Shown here: positions 1 to 6,295 of the stretch, piece by piece
Numbering within the stretch: the first letter of the stretch is position 1
Layout: each line of letters starts with the position of its first letter
Assembly: GCA_938045805.1 (NCBI GenBank)
Contig: CALIBL010000111.1
Coordinates: forward strand, 1 to 36,546
DNA length: 36,546 nucleotides
DNA from: an uncultured Rubripirellula sp.
Lineage (GTDB): Bacteria > Planctomycetota > Planctomycetia > Pirellulales > Pirellulaceae
Reading direction: 5' to 3'
Program-made: the position numbers and the translations under genes
The notes under the pieces: generated by a model
What the model was told of the DNA's origin: nothing
Seen by the model: the letters and a program-made list of their open reading frames with translations, nothing else
Database searches by the model: none

Positions 1-2
1 GG

Positions 3-692
3 GTGTCCGAGTTTCGACCGCGGCTTGCGGCTGCAGCACTAACCATACTGAGGGCCTATTTCGTTGCCGGTTGCCCAAAGCAGTGCGGTGGTGACTGGGG
101 ATCATTTGAACCTTGGTCGGCGGTGATCCGAGGTTCCTTGGTATGGGCTGGTCAGGCTGATCCGCTGCTAACCCGAAAATTGGCGCAAGAGAGTGACGAC
201 ACCATTTCGCTGCTGGGCAAGCTGATAACAGGACTAGAAGCAGTCGATCAAAGTGAATTTGGAGTCACCAGCCGAGACATCGGTCAACTTGGTCTCGAGT
301 TTAAGCAGGATCAGACTGGACTCGAGGCACTTGCTGAAGCGGTGGCAGAGATCTGTGGTGGACGGTTCAATGCTCAACGATTCGGGAATCAAGTCCGAAG
401 CCTCAAGGGCAGAGTGTGGCAAGGACGGTATATCGACTCTGAAACGGCACACGGCGGAGTGGCTCGGTGGGTGATCAAGCGAGTCAATGGTGGTGATGGT
501 TGGGGTGGTGGGTCTGATTCCCCTGCGATTCAAAAAGTTATTTCAAGTTCAACGGATGATACAATCACAAACATAGATGGTGATTTATCACGACTTGAAA
601 AAACAAATTCGGATCGAGGCGAAATAAGTCCACCATGTCCACCAGTCCCTCCAGATTGCGACAATGGGCAAATCGATTATCTGGAGTCATAG
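3..692 (+). CDS. C-terminal part of a phage/plasmid-type primase-helicase-like protein (5' cut by window edge)
   Basis: The reading frame is open to the left edge, so this is the 3' end of a longer gene and the GTG at base 3 is probably not the true start. The visible part has a region near residues 8-60 (AYFVAGCP, WGSFEPWSAVIRGSLVW) and a short domain near residues 125-160 (RSLKGRVWQGRYID, GGVARW). From memory, these resemble the C-terminus of primase/helicase proteins carried by planctomycete integrated elements next to tyrosine integrases. The last 60 or so residues are Ser/Asp/Pro-rich and look unstructured. No Walker motif is visible because the ATPase part would lie upstream. Its position beside an integrase and a tRNA attachment site supports a mobile-element replication protein. 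The family call is from pattern memory and is moderate. Confidence 0.55.
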   Translation: MSEFRPRLAAAALTILRAYFVAGCPKQCGGDWGSFEPWSAVIRGSLVWAGQADPLLTRKLAQESDDTISLLGKLITGLEAVDQSEFGVTSRDIGQLGLEFKQDQTGLEALAEAVAEICGGRFNAQRFGNQVRSLKGRVWQGRYIDSETAHGGVARWVIKRVNGGDGWGGGSDSPAIQKVISSSTDDTITNIDGDLSRLEKTNSDRGEISPPCPPVPPDCDNGQIDYLES

Positions 693-754
693 GCACTAGG
701 ATCGAATGCGTGCCATGGGGTTCTATCCCCTTACGCACGCCTCAGGAAATTTTA

Positions 755-785
755 AAGGTCGGCTCCCTTCTCGCGAGCCGACCTT
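755..785. repeat. Perfect 11-bp inverted repeat (possible terminator)
   Basis: AAGGTCGGCTC at 755-765 pairs perfectly with GAGCCGACCTT at 775-785 around a 9-base loop. It sits 63 bases after the primase-like stop codon and 75 bases before the integrase start. There is no real T-run on either strand (only CTT/AAA), so it is either a weak terminator separating the two element genes or an mRNA structure or protein-binding palindrome controlling the integrase. Confidence 0.5.
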
Positions 786-859
786 GAATCACCAGCACAA
801 AAAACTCAGCAGCCAGACCCAAACACTAGAAACCATGGCTGAAAATAGGAGTCTTCAAC

Positions 860-2194
860 ATGGCAAGGATCATCACACGCTCGAATGGACTGCGTGAGAT
901 TCGTTTTAGCGACAAGAACCGTAAGACGCGTTCCATGCACTGCGGAAGGATGCCCAAACGCGAGGCCGAGGCTGTGGCCAGCAAGATCGATCACCTCATT
1001 TCGCGTCAGATTACTGGTAACGAGCCAGACGTCTTGGTGAGTCAATGGTTAGCGGATCTTCCAGAGAAGCTACACGCAAAGTTTGTTCGTTGCGGGCTAA
1101 CTGAACCTCGGGCAAAAGCAGAATTGTATTCGATGCCAACGATTGCATCATGGACGGATCAGTATATCGCCTCGCTTAACACGAAGCCCAGTAATATCGA
1201 GCAGCTTGTCATCTGCGCGCGGTCTTTGATTCGATATTTCGGTGCTGATAGGCAGCTTGATCAAGTGACTGTTGGTGATGCAGCTGACTTTCGACGTTGG
1301 TTGGAAAGAGAGGGTAATGAACGTAAAAAATTCACCTGTGGACTCGCGATGAATACGGTCCGCCGCCGGCTTGGGAGATGTAAGCAATTGTTTAATGCGG
1401 CGGTTGATCATCGGTTTATCTCGGAGAGTCCTTTCAGAAAAGAAAATAGCGCAGTGACGGGTAATCCTGATCGCTACGTGGAGGTGCCCGCCCTGTGGAT
1501 TGAGAAAATGATTCGTGCGACAGATTGCGAAGATTGGAAGATCATCCTCGCTTTTGCGAGATACGCAGGAATGAGATCCCATGAAACTCGAATTCAACGT
1601 TGGGACCACATTGATCTAATGGACCGCACAATGATTGTCCGTTCATACAAGAATCATCAGGTTGGAGTGGACGTTGTGTATCGTAAGTGCCCCATCTTTC
1701 CGGAATTGTTTCCTCATCTGATGCGTGCAAAGGAAATGGCTCCAGAGGGAGCTGAGTGGGTACAAACTCGATATTCACATGATGCCAATATCGGGACGGA
1801 GTTCGCGAGGCTCGCAGTGCGGTCGGGTTTGGTGCCTTGGGAAAAGCCAATGCAGAATCTGAGAGCGACTCGAGAGACTGAGCTATGTGCCAGTTACCCA
1901 GATACTGACGTTTGCTCATGGCTTGGAAATACCCCTGGTGTCGCTCAGAAGCATTACCTGATGCCTCAGCAAGCATCATTTCAAAGGGCCATCAAAGAAG
2001 GAGCAAAGCTGTCAGGCTTTCTAGATGGTGTGTTTGTTGAAAATCCACACCAAAATCCACACCAGCCTGTGCCGGTCAGCGGCGGACAGGGAAAGTCAGC
2101 GCAAAAGAAAACCCCGCAAAACACGGGGTCTGACCTTCGCAGTACCTTGTTGGCACTTGCTGACTATCTAGAAAGCTGCCCGACTAGGACTTGA
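860..2194 (+). CDS. Tyrosine recombinase (site-specific integrase)
   Basis: This 444-residue tyrosine recombinase should integrate and excise the element to its left. The start ATG has AGGAG eight bases upstream. A SAM-like core-binding domain spans roughly residues 90-195 and the catalytic domain roughly 210-380. Catalytic residues visible are Arg239 (AGMRSHE), Arg335 (NLRATR) and nucleophile Tyr366 (QKHYL). The two usual histidines appear replaced: Gln332 stands where the HxxR histidine belongs and Asn357 where the LGH histidine belongs, a pattern I associate with planctomycete integrases. Residues 395-444 are a low-complexity tail (NPHQNPHQ), and the stop codon at 2192-2194 lies inside the adjacent tRNA gene, which marks the attachment site. 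No excisionase-like gene is seen between it and the preceding CDS. Confidence 0.9.
   Translation: MARIITRSNGLREIRFSDKNRKTRSMHCGRMPKREAEAVASKIDHLISRQITGNEPDVLVSQWLADLPEKLHAKFVRCGLTEPRAKAELYSMPTIASWTDQYIASLNTKPSNIEQLVICARSLIRYFGADRQLDQVTVGDAADFRRWLEREGNERKKFTCGLAMNTVRRRLGRCKQLFNAAVDHRFISESPFRKENSAVTGNPDRYVEVPALWIEKMIRATDCEDWKIILAFARYAGMRSHETRIQRWDHIDLMDRTMIVRSYKNHQVGVDVVYRKCPIFPELFPHLMRAKEMAPEGAEWVQTRYSHDANIGTEFARLAVRSGLVPWEKPMQNLRATRETELCASYPDTDVCSWLGNTPGVAQKHYLMPQQASFQRAIKEGAKLSGFLDGVFVENPHQNPHQPVPVSGGQGKSAQKKTPQNTGSDLRSTLLALADYLESCPTRT
2040..2063 (+). repeat. 12-bp tandem duplication in the integrase tail
   Basis: AAAATCCACACC occurs twice in direct succession (2040-2051 and 2052-2063), encoding the NPHQNPHQ repeat. 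It lies in the poorly conserved C-terminal tail, about 110 bp from the attachment site. Confidence 0.8.
2102..2129 (-). terminator. Rho-independent terminator for tRNA-Gln, inside the integrase coding region
   Basis: On the minus strand ACCCCG (2129-2124) pairs with CGGGGT (2116-2111) around a 7-base loop and is followed by TTTTCTTTTG. It lies 48 bases downstream of the 3' end of the minus-strand tRNA-Gln gene, so it is well placed to end tRNA transcription. It is wholly contained in the plus-strand integrase ORF. Confidence 0.65.
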
Positions 2195-2247
2195 ACCTAG
2201 AACAATAGAGCCAGAATCTACCGTGTTGCCAATTACACCATCGGGCA
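2177..2247 (-). tRNA. tRNA-Gln (anticodon CTG); integration target
   Basis: The reverse complement folds as a 71-nt tRNA: acceptor TGCCCGA/TCGGGCA, D arm GTGTAATTGGCAACAC, anticodon stem GTAGA/TCTAT with loop TTCTGGC (anticodon CTG, codon CAG), 4-base variable loop, and T arm CTAGG-TTCAAGT-CCTAG. CCA is not encoded. The integrase gene ends 18 bases inside the 3' end of this tRNA, so the element on the left appears to have inserted in the tRNA 3' half and restored it. The attachment core is presumably within the T arm/acceptor (about 2177-2200); its second copy would be left of the window. Confidence 0.93.
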
Positions 2248-2300
2248 TGGAAGTGAACGCTCGAGGAGGACCATTCCGTGCACTGATTCATGCAGCATCC

Positions 2301-2329
2301 TCAATATTCTTTCTGTTCTTGCGTGTCGA
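2301..2329 (-). promoter_or_regulatory. Candidate promoter of tRNA-Gln
   Basis: On the minus strand TCGACA (2329-2324) and TATTGA (2306-2301) are separated by 17 bases, resembling a sigma-70 -35/-10 pair, about 47 bases upstream of the mature tRNA 5' end. The rest of the 401-base gap 2248-2648 shows no gene I can support; it should also contain the promoter of the plus-strand phosphatase gene. Confidence 0.35.
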
Positions 2330-2648
2330 GATTTCCAAATCAGAACCGCGGAACGTCCCGTGTTGATCGATCGGTGATCAAATCACGACCTGCGGCAGGA
2401 TTGTAGCGTGCCGGCGAATCAATTCTAGTGGTGCTGGAACGTTAGAATAGAGCCTCATGAGTTCAGTTTTAACGTGTGTGCTAGGTATGCTGATTTGGCA
2501 GTTTAGAGTGTGGATTTTACTTGCTGCGGTGCGTCGTTCTTTGCAAAACTCCCACGGAAGTTAGCTACCCTTGAGACGCGTCGCGGAATTACGGTTTACA
2601 CTTATCCGATAGACCGATTTTGTTTACGGCACCTTTCGGGATCCATTC

Positions 2649-4427
2649 ATGGCCTTTCTAAAAATCATCTCCGGCGCTGCCAACAGCACCTCCACTTTTG
2701 ATCTCGCTGACGGCGATACATCGATTGGGCGGCATCCGGATTGCACCATTGTGGTTGAGGCCGGTGCGGTCAGTCGATTTCACGCCAAGGTCAGCGGGGC
2801 AGATGGGAAATTCGAACTGAGTGATTCAGGCAGTCGAAATGGCACCTTTCTCAACGGTCAGAAAGTTGCCACGCCAACGCTTCTGAAAAACGGTGATCGG
2901 ATTCGAATCAGTGAGGTGGAGTTTTCTTTTGTCGAGGAAGAGCAGAGTGGGTTTGCTGGTGGTGAGATGACCTTCGAGGGTGCTAATTTTGGCATCATGA
3001 TGGTGGATGATCGCGAGCCGGCGTCGCAGCCGTTTTCAACGGGCGCACCCATGGTAGAGATCCGCAACTCCGTCGACGGGTTTGCAATGAGTGCGACTCC
3101 CGAGGCGAAACTCGAAGCACTGCAGCAGATCATCAGCAGTCTCGGAAACGCATTGGTTGTGGACGAGGTTCTACCCAAAATCTTGACCAGCCTCTTTCGA
3201 CTGTTCCCCGCTGCGGATCGTGGCTTCATTGTGATGAGGGATGAGGAAGATAACTTGATCCCGCGTTGGGTAAAAACTCGCGGCAAGCACGACGAAACCG
3301 AGACCATTCGAATTAGTAAAACCATTGTTCGACGTGTGATGGAAACCAAGGAAGCGATGCTTTCCATGGACGCCTCGGACGATAGTCGTTTTGACAGCAG
3401 TCAGTCGATCGCGGATTTTTCCATTCGATCGATGATCTGTGCTCCGCTGCTGGATTCTGATGGTGAAGCCTTCGGTGTTTTGCAGATTGACTCAACGCAG
3501 GGGCGCGGTCAGTTCCGCGAGGACGATACTGACCTGCTCGCCGGCGTCGCCGCGTATTCCGGCATCTTGGTCAATAATGCGAGGATGCATGAACAAGCGA
3601 TACGTCAGAAGGAGGTTGAGCAAGATTTAGAACTAGCGACGGGTGTTCAGCAGGCGTTTCTCCCTAATCAGCCGCCGGACGCACCCGGTTTCCGCGTCTC
3701 AAGTTATTACCAAGCAGCTCATCACATTGGTGGTGACTATTACGACTACATTCATCTTCCCGGCGGTCGCGTTGCCGTCGTCGTTGCCGATGTGGTTGGT
3801 CACGGTGTCGCTGCCGCGATGTTCATGGCAAAACTTTCAGCCGAAACGCGTTTCTGTCTCGCCAGTGACAACGACGTTGCTGCGGCAATTGAACGACTCA
3901 ATGACCGCATGAGTTCCCTCGCGGTGGAACGTTTTGTCACCTTCCTTGTCATGGTGTTGGATCCCGAGAGTGATCTCGTCACCATTGTCAACGCAGGTCA
4001 TATGCCACCGCTGGTAAGAAACGGTGTCTCGAGAGAGATCTCCGAACCGGGAGAGGAAGAATCTGGCTTGCCGATCGCCATCGCGGAAGGCATGGACTAC
4101 GAAGCGGTTACCTTTCCGATGCGGCCTGGAGATATGGCGGCGATGTACACCGATGGAATCAACGAGGCGATGGATGTTAACGACGAGGAGTTTGGCATCC
4201 GGCGTATCCGCGAATTAATTCAGGCAGGAGGCGATTCGGAAGAGGTGATTAAGGAAGTGGTCTCTTCAGTGACGGAGCACGTGGGCGAAGCTGATCCCTT
4301 TGACGACATGTGTTTGGTCATCGTTGAGCGTTACAAGCGCGATGATCAGCTGAGCACAGAAGAGCAAGTTCAAAGACTGAAAGAGAATGCGGCTGATATC
4401 CCCACCGGAGATGTACGGGAGCTCTAG
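2649..4427 (+). CDS. FHA-GAF-SpoIIE/PP2C-type serine phosphatase
   Basis: This 592-residue cytoplasmic signalling protein has three domains. An N-terminal FHA domain (about 5-95; GRH at 27-29, SRFH at 42-45, RNG at 63-65) should bind phosphothreonine peptides. A GAF sensor domain spans about 155-315. A SpoIIE/RsbU-type PP2C phosphatase spans about 330-570, with metal-site motifs GGDYYD (Asp363) and ADVVGHG (Asp381) and a C-terminal DDMCLVIV. RsbU-like enzymes usually dephosphorylate anti-sigma-factor antagonists; no such antagonist or anti-sigma gene is adjacent, so the substrate is unknown. The FHA domain suggests input from a Ser/Thr kinase. The start ATG is favoured because the FHA fold begins immediately. 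The acylphosphatase begins 3 bases after its stop. Confidence 0.9.
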   Translation: MAFLKIISGAANSTSTFDLADGDTSIGRHPDCTIVVEAGAVSRFHAKVSGADGKFELSDSGSRNGTFLNGQKVATPTLLKNGDRIRISEVEFSFVEEEQSGFAGGEMTFEGANFGIMMVDDREPASQPFSTGAPMVEIRNSVDGFAMSATPEAKLEALQQIISSLGNALVVDEVLPKILTSLFRLFPAADRGFIVMRDEEDNLIPRWVKTRGKHDETETIRISKTIVRRVMETKEAMLSMDASDDSRFDSSQSIADFSIRSMICAPLLDSDGEAFGVLQIDSTQGRGQFREDDTDLLAGVAAYSGILVNNARMHEQAIRQKEVEQDLELATGVQQAFLPNQPPDAPGFRVSSYYQAAHHIGGDYYDYIHLPGGRVAVVVADVVGHGVAAAMFMAKLSAETRFCLASDNDVAAAIERLNDRMSSLAVERFVTFLVMVLDPESDLVTIVNAGHMPPLVRNGVSREISEPGEEESGLPIAIAEGMDYEAVTFPMRPGDMAAMYTDGINEAMDVNDEEFGIRRIRELIQAGGDSEEVIKEVVSSVTEHVGEADPFDDMCLVIVERYKRDDQLSTEEQVQRLKENAADIPTGDVREL

Positions 4428-4430
4428 CAA

Positions 4431-4718
4431 GTGGCAGATCAGCGAACTCGGCAGCGTTGGATATTTGAAGGGGATGTTCAGGGAGTCGGGTTCCGAGTGA
4501 CAACTCGGGAGATCTCGGCGAGATTCGACGTTGTTGGATTTGTTCGCAACAATCTGGATGGATCGGTTACGGTTGAAGCTGAGGGATGCACTTCGGCGCT
4601 GAACGGTTTTCTCGCGGAGATCAAATCTCGCTTGACGGCGCGCATCGAACATTGCGTCAGGCAAGACATCGAAACGCAAAAACCCTCGAACAGGGAAGCG
4701 GCGTTCGTGATCAAATAG
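4431..4718 (+). CDS. acyP: Acylphosphatase
   Basis: This is a 95-residue acylphosphatase, the family that hydrolyses the carboxyl-phosphate bond of acyl phosphates. Family signatures are clear: GDVQGVGFR (residues 15-23) holds the catalytic arginine and phosphate-binding loop, and VGFVRNNLDGSV (about 36-47) holds the catalytic asparagine. Length matches the usual 90-100 residues. The GTG start sits 3 bases after the upstream phosphatase stop, so the two genes are probably co-transcribed and perhaps translationally coupled. The physiological substrate cannot be read from the sequence. Confidence 0.9.
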   Translation: MADQRTRQRWIFEGDVQGVGFRVTTREISARFDVVGFVRNNLDGSVTVEAEGCTSALNGFLAEIKSRLTARIEHCVRQDIETQKPSNREAAFVIK

Positions 4719-4827
4719 ACCGTCTGTTTTCGCAACGGTTTCTTGATACGTTCTTTATCTTCTCGCGAGCCATTTTCTCTTTGCAGTAGACGTTCTCCAA
4801 CTGGAAGGGGATCGCTAAACTGTCGAC

Positions 4828-5925
4828 ATGAATGAAATCGACTTATACGACTATGAGCTCCCTCGTGAGCTGATCGCGCAAGAACCAGTTAGTTCCCGCA
4901 GTGATTCGCGGCTACTTCAACTCGATCGTTCCAATCGTAAAACCGAACATTATCATGTCCGAGACCTTCCCGAGTTACTTGATCCACGTGATGTTCTGGT
5001 GATCAATAACACTCGGGTGATGCCTGCAAAGTTGGTCGGTTACCGCAAGGAAACCGGTGGGCGTTGGCAGGGGTTGTTTTTGCAAGCTGACGAAACGACC
5101 GGCATCTGGGAAGTGTTGACGAAAACTCGCGGGAAATTGCGCACCGGTGAATTGATCACCGTTCAGGATCGACATGCACGAGACGGGATGGAGCTTCTCG
5201 TCGTTGCTCGGACCGAATCCGGTAATCTACTCGTCACGCCTCAGTTGCCGGAGGGTTACGTTTCGCACGAGTCAGACGAGAAAGGTTCCCTCCAATCGCC
5301 AGCCGATTGGCTTGAGCGTTACGGAAGAATCCCGCTCCCACCCTACATCCGAGACGGGCAAATGGTGGATTCTGATATTGAGCGATATCAGACGGTGTAT
5401 GCCAAAGAACGTGGTAGTGTCGCCGCACCGACGGCAGGTTTGCATTTTACCGATACTTTGATGTCTCAGATCCGATCGCTAGGGGTCGCGGTAGCCGAGG
5501 TGACTTTGCATGTGGGAATTGGAACCTTTCGGCCGATTCAGGTCGAGCAACTTGATGACCACGAGATGCATCAGGAATGGGGGCAGATCGATTCGGCAAC
5601 GGTGGAGCTGATTCGAAGTCGACGAGAAAATGGTGGTCGTTGTATTGCTGTGGGTACCACGAGCGTCAGGGTCTTGGAGAGTTCGGCCAGGGCACATCAC
5701 GGCGAACTTTCGCCTTGGCAGGGGATGACGAATCTGTTCATCCGACCACCTCATGAATTCAAAGCCGTTGACGCACTGATCACCAATTTTCACCTCCCAA
5801 AAAGCTCTCTCTTGGTTTTAGTGAGTGCGTTAGCGGGTCGCGAGTTGATCCTTGACGCTTATCAAACTGCGGTCGAAAACGAATACCGATTTTTCAGTTA
5901 TGGTGACGCAATGATGATCGTTTGA
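4828..5925 (+). CDS. queA: S-adenosylmethionine:tRNA ribosyltransferase-isomerase
   Basis: QueA transfers and isomerises the ribosyl group of SAM onto preQ1 in tRNA, giving epoxyqueuosine at the wobble base. The 365-residue length is normal. Conserved family segments are present from end to end: DLYDYELPRELIAQEP at the N-terminus, VINNTRVMPAKL, VAAPTAGLHFT, HVGIGTFRPI, GTTSVRVLE and TNFHLPKSSLLVLVSALAG near the C-terminus. The ATG start immediately precedes the conserved N-terminus. It is separated by 109 bases from the acylphosphatase gene and may have its own promoter. No other queuosine gene is adjacent, although a PTPS/QueD-family gene occurs about 12 kb away. Confidence 0.97.
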   Translation: MNEIDLYDYELPRELIAQEPVSSRSDSRLLQLDRSNRKTEHYHVRDLPELLDPRDVLVINNTRVMPAKLVGYRKETGGRWQGLFLQADETTGIWEVLTKTRGKLRTGELITVQDRHARDGMELLVVARTESGNLLVTPQLPEGYVSHESDEKGSLQSPADWLERYGRIPLPPYIRDGQMVDSDIERYQTVYAKERGSVAAPTAGLHFTDTLMSQIRSLGVAVAEVTLHVGIGTFRPIQVEQLDDHEMHQEWGQIDSATVELIRSRRENGGRCIAVGTTSVRVLESSARAHHGELSPWQGMTNLFIRPPHEFKAVDALITNFHLPKSSLLVLVSALAGRELILDAYQTAVENEYRFFSYGDAMMIV

Positions 5926-5941
5926 GCGACACTTTTGCGAA

Positions 5942-6217
5942 TCATTGTGGTTGGTGGCGGACGTGTCGACGGACGTAATCAATCAATTTCCACTCTGCCA
6001 TACAGAGTCCAACTGGCAAAGCCAGTAGCAGAAATTGCGAGATTTCCGGTCTCGTCGCCCATTGGTGTCCCTGCGAGGCGAGGACGGACAGCATCGCCCA
6101 AATCAGCGATCCATTCACAAAGAGCATCAGACCGGTCATCGACGCAGACGCCAAGGCAAGCAGGCAGCCCCGAAACACGGCTCGATCCATCTCCGTCTTC
6201 TCGCTGGATCCTTGCAT
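5942..6217 (-). CDS. Small two-helix membrane protein, unknown function
   Basis: I do not recognise this 91-residue product. It has two hydrophobic segments, roughly residues 14-50 (containing CLLALASASMTGLMLFV) and 60-78 (FLLLALPVGLCMAEW), then a basic C-terminus (YVRRHVRHQ), so both ends are probably cytoplasmic. The frame also opens at a TTG two codons upstream; the ATG at 6217 is preferred. It is convergent with queA (16 bases apart) and lies 78 bases downstream of the same-strand GntP permease, so it may be in that operon. Support is coding potential and membrane topology only. Confidence 0.5.
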   Translation of the reverse strand: MQGSSEKTEMDRAVFRGCLLALASASMTGLMLFVNGSLIWAMLSVLASQGHQWATRPEISQFLLLALPVGLCMAEWKLIDYVRRHVRHQPQ

Positions 6218-6295
6218 GCTCAATCCATCTTGGGGTTTACAGCTATCTTACGAGACAGCAAGAGGCCTTCACGGTTTGTTCTTTCAGGTCATCAC

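Noticed and set aside
2510..2701. 63-codon frame overlapping the start of the FHA phosphatase
   Set aside because: Overlaps a well-supported domain start in another frame and has no family resemblance.
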